Below are positions 9,327-19,436 of a stretch of 64,000 nt of DNA, piece by piece. The notes under the pieces were generated by a model, which saw only the letters and a program-made list of their open reading frames with translations, was not told the DNA's origin and made no database searches. The position numbers and the translations under genes were made by a program. Position 1 is the stretch's first letter; every line of letters starts with the position of its first letter. This DNA is from Prorocentrum cordatum (lineage: Eukaryota > Sar > Dinophyceae > Prorocentrales > Prorocentraceae): positions 60,001-124,000 of the forward strand of contig CAUYUJ010020538.1 in the NCBI GenBank assembly GCA_963575745.1. Reading direction: 5' to 3'.

Positions 9327-10060
9327 GCTCCTCCTCCTCGTTGTTCTCCACGTGGCTCCTGTGGCGCTCCAGCACGCCACGACCCAGCAGGCGCCTCCAC
9401 GACGTCGTCCTGTTGGGTTACTCGTTCCTCCCCCGTCTGCTTTTCTCCTCCTTCTTTTCCTGCTGTTGCTACTGCTGCTGCTTCTGTTGTTGCTGCTGCT
9501 GCTACCGTTGATGGCTACTGCTGCTACTTCTGTTGTTGCTGCTGCTGCTGCTACCGTTGCTGTTGCTTCTCCTCCTCCACCTCCGCCTCCTCCTCCTCCT
9601 CCTTCTCCTCCTCCACCTCCGCCTCCTCCTACTCCCCTCCTCCTCCACCTCTCCTCCTCCTCCGCCTCGGATCCACCGCCTCGGAAGCCTCCTCCTCGTC
9701 CTCCACCTTCCCTTAACTTCTTCCTCCGCCCCTCCACCTCCGCCCTCCTCTCCTTCCTCCTCCTCCTCCTCCTCCTCCTTCCCCCGCCGCTCGAGGAGCC
9801 TTTATCCGTCCTTACTCCTCCTCCTCCTCCTCCTCCTCCTCCTCCTCCTCACTCTTGCTCCGCCGTCCCCCCCATACCGAGCTTTTCCCCCGCCTGTCCT
9901 TCGGCCGCAGCATGCTTCTGCGGGGCGCCATCGGCGCGCGTGCCCAGGCCGGCCTGTCCAGGAGGACGACTCCGCTCGAGCCAGAGCGCCTGCTCAGCGC
10001 TGCCCCCCCCCTTGGCTGCCGAACTCCGCTGCCGCGCATGCGGCAACGGCGTGGTAGAAT
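7960..10060 (-). CDS. Candidate multi-exon minus-strand gene, exon islands in GGA/CCT tracts
   Basis: Several unique islands read as plausible protein on the minus strand. In transcript order: 10060-9850 (KGGGSAEQALWLERSRPPGQ, ...GEKLGMGGTAEQE); 9475-9340 (EERVTQQDDVVEAPAGSW); 8870-8715 (IPEAAAAIDASSDDAPLSQ, DPLWQQCFDSRPRTETDGG); 8662-8560 (EWRSTFGELREESNEFESDE); and 8300-7970, a Pro/Thr/Glu repeat region with EEQVPATQPMPP, EEQVPATPPTPP and EEQVPAPTQP, ending VEDSVPLKPNREHVE. The islands are separated by microsatellites and by an inverted copy of the 122-bp TIR element. A 50-bp palindrome at 8664-8713 interrupts the coding between two islands. Exon borders are not resolved and no family is recognised; a low-complexity acidic/proline-rich protein would result. 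It could be several genes or a decayed one. Confidence 0.35.
8437..8480. repeat. (CCT)n microsatellite
   Basis: A pure CCT run within the minus-strand candidate gene region. Similar runs lie at 8855-8900, 9060-9100, 9245-9330, 9590-9660, 9755-9780 and 9815-9850. Confidence 0.95.
8664..8713. repeat. Near-perfect 50-bp palindrome between exon islands
   Basis: AGCTGAACG, then C7TT, then CGAGTATACTCG, then AAG6, then CGTTCAGCT: the whole 50 bp is self-complementary apart from one-base differences. On the minus strand the coding frame ends at a TAA inside it and resumes in another frame just after it. No GT/GC-AG removal that I tried restores the frame. Confidence 0.85.
9118..9242. mobile_element. 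Short TIR element, copy C (inverted, about 125 bp)
   Basis: Reverse-complement relative of 7315-7436: starts CATCGCTCGGAC, carries the GACGTCGACGTC core and ends GTCCGAGCGAT. It is flanked by CCT repeats on both sides. Being in opposite orientation and diverged, it is an independent copy. Confidence 0.65.
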
Positions 10061-10077
10061 GCTTTAGGGTTTCATGC

Positions 10078-10265
10078 GTGTCGCGGGTGATCGCGAGTCG
10101 CGGGTCGCGGGGGTCGCGGGCGGATCGCGCGGAAGGCCGCGAGTGGGTCACGGGGCGTGTCGCGGGGTAATCGCGGGGGTACTTCGAGGGCGGATCGTGG
10201 AATAAGCGTCGCGGGTTGGGTCGCGGGCGGATCGCGGGCCGACGGCGACGCGAGCCGCGGGCGGG
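10078..10265. repeat. TCGCGGG-type short repeats, very GC-rich
   Basis: Irregular repeats of TCGCGGG(C/T)GGATCGCGGG. No coding signal. Confidence 0.85.
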
Positions 10266-10418
10266 CCACGATGCAAAACATAAAGAAAACGTTACGTACT
10301 AGCACGCGTTCGCTGGTTCATGTAATATTTCATAATTTTTGATATAATTTTATGTTTTTTGCGAATTTCAGAAACGGCTGATAATTTCAGAAATATGTGA
10401 TATTTTGGACCCCTGGGC
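10266..10418. other. AT-richer spacer, no gene seen
   Basis: Unique AT-rich sequence between the GC-rich repeats and the duplicated segment. I see no gene or structured element in it. Confidence 0.5.
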
Positions 10419-11442
10419 TCCCTGCCATCGCTCGGATATCGTTCTTCTGCCTCCTCCTCCTCCTCCTCCTCCTCCTCCTCCACTCCGTCCTTCTCCTTCT
10501 CCTCCTCCTCCTCCTCCACTCCGTCCTTCTCCTCCTCCTCCTCATCCTCCTCCTCCTCTTCCTCCTCCTTCTCGTTCTCCTCCTCATCCTCCACCTGCTC
10601 CCCTACAACTTCTGGTGGTGGAAAACAGGCCCATCAGACGCGTGTCAGCGCCAGCGCGTGCTTGTCCACCGAGGCCCTTCCATATACGACGCAGGCGGCG
10701 CAGCAAGGGCCAACACAGGCTGCGCGCTATCGGCGGAACCCAGCGGGGCGAACACACGCTCGGGCTAACACGCGTCCTATGGATCATCGATCCTCTCGCA
10801 AAAACGGATGGGCCGCCTCGTCCGCTCGCCGGGCGACGAGCTGGGCGGCCCGAAGAGAAGCACCACCGTGCGCCGAGGCGCGGAGAGAAGCGAGGCACGG
10901 CATGGGAGGTTCGCGGGTCCTTCGTTTCTGGAGTCCCGTGCATGCACCGGGGTGCTCTCGAGTTCTTCAGCAGCAAATGTCGGGTCGGGCGAAAAGGGGG
11001 GGATAGCAAAGGGGGGGTTTGAGACTCAGCTCACGTAGCTGATTTTCCCGGCGCCTCCCGGCGCCGGAGGAGGCCATGTATCGAGGAATGGGCCCGGCGG
11101 CGGGGCCGAAACCAGCTGCATGCAGCAAATTTCGTACCCCCCCCTTTCCCAATCCCACCCTTTCGTCCGGCCCGAAAATGGTGACAATACTGCAGCAACC
11201 AACTCCTCCCGTTCATCTCGTCACGGCAGCCGGAATCAAATCCCACAGCCCGTGCCCGCCATCAAGGAAGGTCGGCCGGACATGACGGATGTGATCCGGA
11301 AGCGCCTGCGTCAAAAGACAAACTGCGCTGATGGCCTCCATGGCAGAGTCGGTCGCACCAAGGCTCCGCCCCAGCAACAAAAAGCGACGTGCTGCCCTAA
11401 TCACAGACCAGGTGGTCGGATCGTACTTGTGATCGCCACAGG
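10419..11442. repeat. Segmental duplication, copy 1
   Basis: Starts CTCCCTGCCATCGCTCGG, includes CCT repeats, about 370 bases of unique GC-rich sequence to 10969, a TIR element at 10980-11175, and about 250 bases ending near GATCGCCACAG. It matches 12036-13050 closely, apart from the elements and a ~45-base segment (about 11372-11417) absent from copy 2. Direct orientation, offset about 1.6 kb. Confidence 0.92.
10980..11175. mobile_element. 196-bp TIR element with 5-bp TSD AAATG
   Basis: Begins TCGGGTCGGGCGAAAAGG and ends CCTTTCGTCCGGCCCGA: about 38 bp of imperfect terminal inverted repeat. It is flanked by AAATG at 10975-10979 and 11176-11180. The other duplication copy has a single uninterrupted site (CAGCACATGGTGACA, about 12819-12833), which shows the insertion boundaries. 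No coding capacity, so a non-autonomous (MITE-type) element. Confidence 0.85.
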
Positions 11443-11640
11443 GTGACCCAAAAGGGGGTCCAGCTGAAAGGGGTGGTGCAATAGATTTGGGACAATTGTA
11501 TTGCAAATGTACTGCGCCGGAGACTTGTATTGCAATACATTGCAAGTAAAACGTTGCACGCGAAAGTACAGCAAGACATCTGTGGCCCGAAATGTATTGC
11601 ACGCCCCAAATGTATTGCAACCCCACAAATCTGAATGTGC

Positions 11641-11724
<84 letters not shown>

Positions 11725-11766
11725 CCAAATCTATTGCCGCTGGACCTCCTTTTTGGTCCACCCCAC
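11443..11766. mobile_element. Foldback element with inner TA/GA microsatellite
   Basis: Left end GGGTGACCCAAAAGGGGGTCCAGC plus GCAATAGATTTGG pairs with right end CCAAATCTATTGC plus GCTGGACCTCCTTTTTGGTCCACCC, with an 11-12 base indel between the two matched blocks. The centre holds repeated TGTATTGCA motifs and a (TA)n(GA)n microsatellite. No clear target duplication was found, so the ends are approximate. Confidence 0.55.
11643..11724. repeat. (TA)n(GA)n compound microsatellite
   Basis: ATATATAT runs directly into GAGAGAGA. It lies inside the foldback element. Confidence 0.96.
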
Positions 11767-12035
11767 GTGTCCAGGGCCCACTGGGCCCTGCCCCCCCCCC
11801 CTCGAGGCGGCCCGCCCACCACGGCCCCTTGTCGTCGGGGACCCCGCCCTGCTCCGCCGCGGGCGGCGGCGGTGGCCGCTCCGGCGCCGGGCGCTCTACG
11901 CCGCAGCGCGCGGCGGCGCCCGCCGCCTCGGGCGGCGCCTCCGCGGGGGCGTTCGTTCGGCCCCGCGTGGCCGCTCCCCCCGGCGCGAGTGGGGAGGAGG
12001 AGCGCCCGGCAGGGGGCGACGTCGCCGCCAGCCCC
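11767..12035. other. GC-rich spacer between duplication copies
   Basis: A very GC-rich interval (GGGCCCACTGGGCCC palindrome near 11775, CGGCGG runs). Open frames occur on both strands because stop codons are rare at this composition. No gene supported. Confidence 0.5.
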
Positions 12036-13050
12036 CTCCCTGCCATCGCTCGGATATCGTTCTTCTGCCTCCTCCTCCTCCTCCTCCTCCTCCTCCTCCT
12101 CCTCCTCCTCCTCCTCCACTCCGTCCTTCTCCTTCTCTTTCTCCTCCTCCTCCTCCACTCCGTCCTTCTCCTCCTCCTCCTCATCCTCCTCCTCCTCTTC
12201 CTCCTCCTTCTCTTTCTCCTCCTCATCCTCCACCTGCTCCCCCTACAACTTCTGGTGGTGGTGGAAAAAAGGCCCATCAGACGCGTGTCAGCGCCAGCGC
12301 GTGCTTGTCCACCGAGGCCCTTCCATATACGACGCAGGCGGCGCAGCAAGGGCCAACACAGGCTGCGCGCTATCGGCGGAACCCAGCGGGGCGAACACAC
12401 GCTCGGGCTAACACGCGTCCTATGGATCATCGATCCTCTCGCAAAAACGGATGGGCCGCCTCGTCCGCTCGCCGGGCGACGAGCTGGGCGGCCCGAAGAG
12501 AAGCACCACCGTGCGCCGAGGCGCGGAGAGAAGCGAGGCACGGCATGGGAGGTTCGCGGGTCCTTCGTTTCTGGAGTCCCGTGCATGCACCGGGGTGCTC
12601 TCGAGTTCTTCATAGGGGAACAACAAATAGCAGAAACATTACAACTCGGAGGTCCGCGCGGATTTCTCGGATCGGCGCTGGGGCCCCCGGGCGGCGCCTC
12701 CGGCGCCGCCCCTGGCGCGCTCCGCGCGCCAGGGAGGGGGGTCCAGCGCGGATCCGATAAATCCGCGCGGACCTCCGAGTTGTTATGTTTACGTCATTGT
12801 TCGTTCCCCTACTTCAGCAGCACATGGTGACAGTACTGCAGCAACCAACTCCTCCCATTCATGTCGTCACGGCAGCCGGCAGCCGGAATCAAATCCCACA
12901 GCCCGGGCCCGCCATCAAGGAAGGTCGGCCGGACATGACGGATGTGATCCGGAGCTGCCTGCGTCAAAAGACAAACTACGCTGATAGCCTCCATGGCAGA
13001 GTCGCTAGCACCAAGGCTCCTCGCTGGATCGTACTTGTGTTCGCCACAGC
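12036..13050. repeat. Segmental duplication, copy 2
   Basis: Same organisation as 10419-11442: CCT repeats with identical ACTCCGTCCTTCTCC interruptions, the unique part to 12612, a different inserted element (12613-12811), then the distal part to about 13050 (GTACTTGTGTTCGCCACAG). Confidence 0.92.
12613..12811. mobile_element. 199-bp TIR element with 5-bp TSD CTTCA
   Basis: Starts TAGGGGAAC and ends GTTCCCCTA. The outer ~53 bp of each end pair with few mismatches (shared block ACAACTCGGAGGTCCGCGCG) and pairing extends with small gaps to about 75 bp, so nearly the whole element folds back. The target duplication CTTCA lies at 12608-12612 and 12812-12816. The intact single CTTCA site is present in copy 1 (10965-10969). 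No coding capacity. Confidence 0.92.
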
Positions 13051-13149
13051 ATCGACGGTCCCTAAGAAGTCCAATGCATGGATTCAAGTCTGCCATCCGA
13101 AGGCCCACAATGATGAAGAGACGTGAGAATCTGGAGAAATGCAAGGTCC

Positions 13150-13480
13150 TCATCTCGGAGCAGGCGCAAAAGGGGGGAGGCAGGGAGGGAGGGGGGAAAA
13201 GGAGGGACAAGAGCTTTGTGAGCCCCGGAAGCGGCAGAGCCGTTTTCTCAACGTTTCCAAACAATGCCCCTTGAAGATGGAAACGGCAAAACGCCGGCGA
13301 CTGGAAACAGCAACAAAACGGCTCCAGGATTGGAACCGGAGACGGAACCGGTCAAACAACGGCGACGGAACCGGTGAAAAAACGGCGTCGGAACCGGCAA
13401 AAAAACAACGGCAAAACGGAACCGGTAAAAAAACGGCCCCGTCGTTTCCAGGGCCCACTGAAGACAGGAGAGGGCGCGGA
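13150..13480. repeat. Short CGGAACCGGTAAAAAACGGC repeats
   Basis: From about 13275 to 13440 the sequence is made of diverged 20-35 base units built from GGAACCGG and AAAAACGGC. 13170-13200 is G-rich. Open frames through it are repeat-derived. Confidence 0.75.
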
Positions 13481-14500
13481 GACATCGCACCTGCACCGTG
13501 CAGCGCAGCACTGCTCGTTTCCCCTGTCTGGTGCCTGCAGGGCCCAGAACCAGGTGCTGAGCGAGCTTGCGGGCAGCTACAGGTCCTGCCAGGGACAGCT
13601 GCCAGGAAGAAAACTCATGAATCGGGGATGGACAGACCCCCCTTAAGTAAAACGTGGCTTAGTGAAAACGACCTGAGGCCCAAACCTGGCGGGCGCAAGC
13701 CTGGAAAAAAAACGGCTACGGCGCCATCTCGAGAACCGAAAACGGACAATTCACTGTTGGGGGTTCTGTCCACCCCCGAAGGAAGGGGTAAGATGGTGCT
13801 AATAGTATGCTCAACGTCGACGAGGGGGCGATGCCCTGGCCTGACCAGCCAAATGGCCAACGCGCCCGGCGCTCGGCAATGTTGAACAAGTCTCGGTCGA
13901 TCATTGCTTATGCGATTGGAGCCTCACACAATTTCGCAGCGACCGAAAGCCAATCATACCCACTTCGGGCCCGCGGGTTCTACGAATCCCTGCTGCTTGC
14001 CCCTCTGTGGATGGCTCCCGGCGCGGCTCGTAGGCCTGGACCTTGTCCAGCCGCCCACGTACCGCGCCATCTCCAGAGCTACTCTCGGGTCGGGCATGTC
14101 CGACTACAGGCGGATGTTTGACGAAACGCGAGCAGTAGTCACAACATGCGCAGACATGGTCAACAACTGAGAACAGAAGAATCGTCCCTGGACTAACTCT
14201 TTTCCTGTTTAACGGTTTTTGCATACTCCTCCTGCAGAGGGGCAGGCCCGACGCAGAAATCGGCGGCGCGCGCGTAGAGGTAGGGGGGAGGGGGGAAGGC
14301 GTCTTAGAAGGAGGCTGCTCCTGAGAAGGCGCCAGCCTTGCATCTGTAGAGAAGGCCCGCGCCTTCTAGGAAGCAGGGGTGCTTCTAAGAAGCCTAGCCC
14401 TCCCTGGGCTAAGCGGTTGACGCGCGCCCGGTGCTCGATTTCATCTTGTTCCTTGTTCCCCCCCCCTCCCCCCCCTCCTCTCGCCCACCTCCCCCCCCCT
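13481..14500. other. Unique sequence, one weak plus-strand frame
   Basis: Contains a 104-codon plus-strand frame at 13807-14121 beginning MLNVDEGAMPWPDQPNG, with no recognised domain; I leave it as unsupported. At 14398 the 19-base CCTCCCTGGGCTAAGCGGT also occurs at 25086 (see repeat there). 14455-14510 is C-rich. Confidence 0.35.
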
Positions 14501-14509
14501 CTGAACCGG

Positions 14510-15130
14510 CAATCCCTCGGGAACCGCGGCAGAATCTGCAGGCGTCCTTCAGGAATCCTGAGGAGTCATACAAAATGATCCTTCAATCCCCAAGAATCCC
14601 CCAGGGAACCTCCGGAAGTCTGCAGAATTTTCAGGCGCCCTCAGGAATCGCATAGGAATGCCGCGGTAATCCTTCAGGAATCCCGAAGACCCCCCCTGGA
14701 ATCCACGGGGAACCTGAAGGAGGAACCCACGCGATTCTACGACACCACAACGGGAATCTAGAGGAAACTTCAAGACCCCCCAGTGACCCTCGAGGACACG
14801 AGTTCTCCCGGGAGCCTTGAGTTTTTTCCCAGGAATCCTCGGGCGGGCAAGCGACGCTGAAGGAATCTTCGGGAATTCTTCGGGATCCCAAGGGACCCGC
14901 AGACGTCTTCCAGACGCCGCGCAGGAATCGTGCAAGAATCCCCCAGGAATCCTTTCGGGGCCCATTAGGAATCCTCCAGTAACCTTCACGACGCTCAGAG
15001 AACTGCGAAGCACTGTTGGCGATTCCTGCACGAATATTTTAAAAGCCACCAATGTCTCAGAACTCCGAAACGCATCCTGCGGGGGTCCCCAAGCAGCCCC
15101 CCAGCCTGAAAGGCCGCGAGGGAAACCGTC
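14510..15130. repeat. Degenerate AGGAATCC-type repeat field
   Basis: Dozens of diverged copies of CAGGAATCC(T/C)C(G/A)GGGA spaced about 15-25 bases apart. The pattern recurs as AGGAGCCTC(T)AAGGAAA at 23340-24280. The long open frame continuing from here into the retroelement frame is probably fortuitous. Confidence 0.75.
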
Positions 15131-15233
15131 GACGCAATCTTGTAAGGGGCCTCGAAGGGAAACCCTAAGGGGCATCTACGGAGCCTCTAAAAGAACCTCT
15201 AAGACAGCATCTAAGGGTACTGTCAGGAGCCTC

Positions 15234-17177
15234 ATGGGAAACCTCTCGGGACCATGGCCCCTCCTCCTCCTCGCCCTTCTGGCCAGCTTCGCCCCCCAGC
15301 AGGAGCAAGGCTCGGGCCGGGCCGCCGCGGCCCCAGGGGGGGAGACGTGGACGTGCGGAAGTTGCGGATGCAAGCGCAACATCATGGGCCGGTGGTTCTG
15401 CAAGAATTGCAAGGTCACTCGCTGCGACCGCGACGCGCCCCCTTCGAATGCCGAGCGTTCCTCGTCGGGGCATTCGTGGGCTTCGCACGACCAGTTGCCG
15501 CCGCCGCAGAGCGGACCCGGCAGCTTGCCGCCGCGCTCAGGGCCGCCCATTGCGGCGGGCGGAGGCGCAGTTGGCGCCAGCTCGCCGCTGGCGCCCCCTC
15601 TCCACCGACGCGCCCAGCACTTGGAGCAGAGCGGCGATGCGCCAGGTGCTCGGCGGCACCATCCAGCCCTCGAGAAGAAGCGCCGCGACGTGGGCGCCCC
15701 AGTCGCGCCGCTGCAGGCTCGGGTCAACATGGCGCCCCACGAGCTGCAGCAGCTCATGGGGTGGATCGACAAGGCTTGCAACGCGTGCGACAAGATGCGG
15801 GGGGGGGGCCTCTGCCGTCAGAGGGACAAGATCGCAGGGTCCCACGGCGAGCTCACCAGGGCGGAGGCCGCCCACGCGCAGCTGGTGCAGCTGCTGCACG
15901 AGCAGGTCGCGAAGCCTGGGGTTGCGCCAACGCCTGAGACTGCGCTGCTGGACATCGCGTCGATGGCGCAGGGCGCGGCCGACGACCCCCAGTTCTCGAG
16001 CGGCTCGCTGCTCAAGCCGCGCGATGACTACGAGCCCACTGGCCCCGACGCTGAGGGGGCGGAGCGCCGCGCGAAGGAGCCCAAGGGCGCGGTGCGGAAG
16101 CACTTCTGCGAAGCTTTGAGCAAAGCGCGCGTCTTCCATCAGGGGCAGCAGGAGATGCCCGCACGCTGCGCTGCCAAGCGGCCGGCTTGCCCTGGGCCGT
16201 CAGGAGGTTCATCGGCGGGCGTCGCCATTTGTGTTCGCGACGGGCTGGGCTCATTTCCGCTGACCTCGGGGGCAAAGGTCGCTGCCCACCGCGTCACTGC
16301 GGCAGCCATCAAGCTTCCAGGTGGCGCGCAGATGCTGACCATGTCAGCCCACCTCCACGATTGCCGGGGCCTCGCCTCAGTGAGCCTAAACATCTTGGGG
16401 AAGATAGGTTCGATGGTGGAGAAGATGGGGTGCCCGACGGTGGTGGGCGTTGACTTTGACGCGATCCCTTCCTTCGTCGTTGGAGCGGGCGCGGGGGGCA
16501 ACCTCGGCCAGCAGATCGCGCCAGGAGACGCCGCGCGCAATTCGATCGGGGGGGGGGAGGGGGGGGGGGCGAAAGTGCACGGTTACTTTTTCCATTTGCG
16601 GGGTCTGGCCAAGGGTCTGGCTGCTGCGGCTGCGCTGGGAGAGAGCGTTCTTTCGCCCCGCTCCCCCGCGCACCTGACCCCCCCCCGCCCTTGCCGCAGT
16701 GAGTTGTCGGCTCTCAGCTTTCGCAATCCACCGAAGCCCCCCTCGCAAGCTGCCCCCCCTGTCGTCGCCCTGGACCAGGACCCTGCTCTGGGATCCTCGG
16801 TCGCCCGCGCGCTGGAGCAGGCGCGAAGCCATGTTTATTCGGGAGGTTTCGAAGGCATCCAGGAACACTTCGGCTCGGCACAACGTCCGCAGGCTGACCA
16901 AGCGGAGAAGGAGGTGGCTGCTGTCGCGGTCGCTGCCATAGCTTTCTGGGGGCCCAGGGGGGGCCCTCGCCCCAGCTTCGCTGGGCCCCGACTCCCTCCC
17001 CCCAGGCAGCCCGTGTTGTTCGCTCATCGGCGGTTGAGCTCGAAGGCGCAGAGACTCCACCGCCTGTGGTCAGCTAGTGACCTGGCAGAGATGGACGTCC
17101 TCCTTGTCGCGCTGGAGGCACCAGCAGCCGCCATTGCAGAGGGATTGCAGTCCAGCCAGCGCCTTTTATACATATAA
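15234..17177 (+). pseudogene. LINE ORF fragment: zinc finger and endonuclease domain
   Basis: A 647-codon frame from the ATG at 15234. Residues 39-59 form a RanBP2-like finger (W39-x-C41-x2-C44 ... C56-x2-C59). Residues about 330-420 match the endonuclease/exonuclease/phosphatase fold of LINE endonucleases: VAICVRDGLGSFPL, a hydrophobic strand before MSAHLHDCRGLASVSLNILG, and VVGVDFDAIPSF, where active elements have a GGDFN-type motif; here the usual Asn is Asp, so catalysis is doubtful. The frame stays open because of GC content, but short G-runs (16547-16570) probably mark frameshifts, and the sequence after about residue 440 is no longer recognisable. Endonuclease would nick target DNA for target-primed reverse transcription. 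Confidence 0.7.
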
Positions 17178-17269
17178 CGGCGCACCGGGTCCGGGGGCCC
17201 GGGGCCGGGACCCCGACCGCAAATGTGCACCCCGGGGGGCCCGGAGGCTCGTCGGGGCTTGCCGGAGGC

Positions 17270-18660
17270 CTCCCCAGTCAGACAAGACGGCCCAAGAAGC
17301 GCCCAAGACGGCCCAAGAAACTTCCAAGAGGCCTCCAAGAGGGCTCCGAGATGCTGAAGATGGCCTCCAGACGTCCAAGGACGCCCCCAAGAGGCCCCAA
17401 GAAGCCTCCAACATGCGTCCCAAGAGGGCCCCTAGACGCAAACATTGGCCCATTCCCTTCGTAAAACGTACATTTTCAACAAAGTTGTCTTTGGGGCTTT
17501 CCGACGTTACAGGACGGCCCAAGAGGCGCCCAAGACCGCCCCAAGACGGCCCAAGAAGCTTTTTTCTTTTTTTTATTTTTTTTTTTTTTTTTCTTTTTTT
17601 TGCACTTTTTTCTTTTTTTTTTTTTTTCTTTTTTGTTTTTTTTTTTTGTTCTTTGCCCAGGAGGGCCCCAGGACAGCCCAAGAGGGCCCCAAGACGGCCC
17701 AAGAGGCGCCCAAGATGGCCCAAGAGGGCCCCAAGACGGGCCCAAGAGGGGGCACAGAGGGGGACCACGAACCGCAAGCTCGAGCCTTCCGCCCCAAGAG
17801 GCCGCCAGGAGGCCCCCAGGAGGCCCCTCAAGAGGGCCCAGGAGACCCCAGACGTCCAAGGACGCCCCCAAGAGGCCCCAAGAAGCCTCCAACATGCGTC
17901 CCAAGAGGGCCCCTAGACGCAAAAATTGGCCCATTCCCTTCGTAAAACGTACATTTTTAACAAAGTCGCCTTTTGGGCTTTCCGACGTTACAGGACGGCC
18001 CAAGAGGCGCCCAAGACCGCCCCAAGACGGCCCAAGAAGTTTCCAAGAGGGCACCAGGACAGCCCAAGATGGCCCCAAGACGGCCCAAGAGGCGCCCAAG
18101 ATGGCCCACGAGGGCCCCAAGACGGGCCCAAGAGGGGGCCCAGAGGGGAACCACGAACCGCAAGCTCGAGCCTTCCGCCCCAAGAGGCCGCCAGGAGGCC
18201 CTCAGGAGGCCCCTCAAGAGGCCCCAGGAGACCCCAGACGTCCAAGGACGCCCCCAAGAGGCCCCAAGAAGCCTCCAACATGCGTCCCAAGAGGGCCCCT
18301 AGACGCAAAAATTGGCCCATTCCCTTCGTAAAACGTACATGTTCAACAAAGTTGTCTTTTGGTTTTCCGACGTTACAGGACGGCCCAAGAGGCGCCCAAG
18401 ACCGCCCCAAGACGGCCCAAGAAGCTTCCAAGAGGGCCCCAGGACAGCCCAAGAGGGCCCCAAGACGGCCCAAGAGGCGCCTAAGATGGCCCAAGAGGGC
18501 CCCAAGACGGGCCCAAGAGGGGGACCAGAGGGGGACCACGAACCGCAAGCTCGAGCCTTCCGCCCCAAGAGGCCGCCAGGAGGCCCCAAGGAGGCCCCTC
18601 AAGATGCCCCAGGAGACCCCAGACGTCCAAGGACGCCCCCAAGACGCTTCGCGTCACCAA
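17270..18660. repeat. 386-bp tandem repeat, 3 copies, first with a poly(T) insert
   Basis: The landmark GACGTCCAAGGACGCCCCCA occurs at 17370, 17851, 18237 and 18622, giving spacings of 481, 386 and 385 bp. The first copy is longer because of a ~95-bp T-rich tract at 17557-17655. Within each unit the AAGAGGCC(C)CCAAGA motif itself repeats. The array separates the endonuclease and RT parts of the retroelement. Confidence 0.95.
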
Positions 18661-18697
18661 TTTCTTCTCGCAACGATTCCTGGGTCTGTGACTCGAC

Positions 18698-18738
18698 AGA
18701 ACCTAAGCGCGCGCGAAGCGCGCGCGTGGTTCTAGTGT
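18698..18738. repeat. Short GC palindrome (AGAACC ... GGTTCT)
   Basis: AGAACC - TAA - GCGCGCGC - GAA - GCGCGCGC - GT - GGTTCT: a stem-loop of about 40 bp just downstream of the 386-bp array. Confidence 0.7.
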
Positions 18739-19436
18739 CATATGTCAGGGAGTTGCGGAGGTGCTTCAAGGCGTCGCTCGTTGCTGAGCTGGTGCAAGAT
18801 TGCGCGCATGTGGGTGAGTGGAGGTGCCTGAATGGTCCCCGCGTGCCGCCCAGAGGAGCGCTGGCCGCGAGGTGGACGGGAGAGGGGGACTCCTCGCGCG
18901 CGCCGAGCTCGTCACCGGCGGTTGGGCTGCCGGGCGATGAGCTGCGGGTGGAGGCCCGCCAGCGAAGTCAGGACTCGCTTCCCCTTTGGTGGTTATACTG
19001 AATGGCAATGCATGTTCGACCAGCGCTTGGCTGAGGTCAAACGTGCTGCCAATCGTGAGGCGTCTGCTTCCTGGAGAGAGCGGCTGTTGCATCGAGGTGA
19101 CTGAGGGGCCACGCGGACCCACGTGGTCTCAAAAGGCCCTACCCCCTCGGGCCCCAACCACCACCCTGGATCTTGAAGGGGTGCTGGTTGCGGGCCCGCT
19201 GTCCCTCCTCAGAGAAGAGAGCAAGCGCTTCTCGGGCCTTTGGCAGGATGGCATGGAGAACGCCTGGCTCCCGCATGGGGCGTTGACCGGCCCCCCCCCC
19301 CTCTTGCGCTGGTGACGCCCGCTCCATTTTTCGCAACTTTCGCGACAAATATGCCGTGATTGCGGGTGGTTCTCACATGCGCGAATTCAATATGATAACG
19401 GAGCCTACCCTGAGTTTGTTGTGATATTTCTCGTTT

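Noticed and set aside
7495-10170. 891-codon plus-strand frame
   Set aside because: Arg/Leu/Pro homopolymer-like sequence from GGA/CCT repeats; the minus-strand islands have far better composition.
11213-12613. 466-codon minus-strand frame across the duplication
   Set aside because: It crosses a GA/TA microsatellite, a foldback element and CCT repeats, and is not preserved in the other duplicate.
17077-18735. Several overlapping 200-280 codon frames in the 386-bp array
   Set aside because: The repeat unit gives open frames on both strands; unit lengths of 385, 386 and 481 do not preserve frame.
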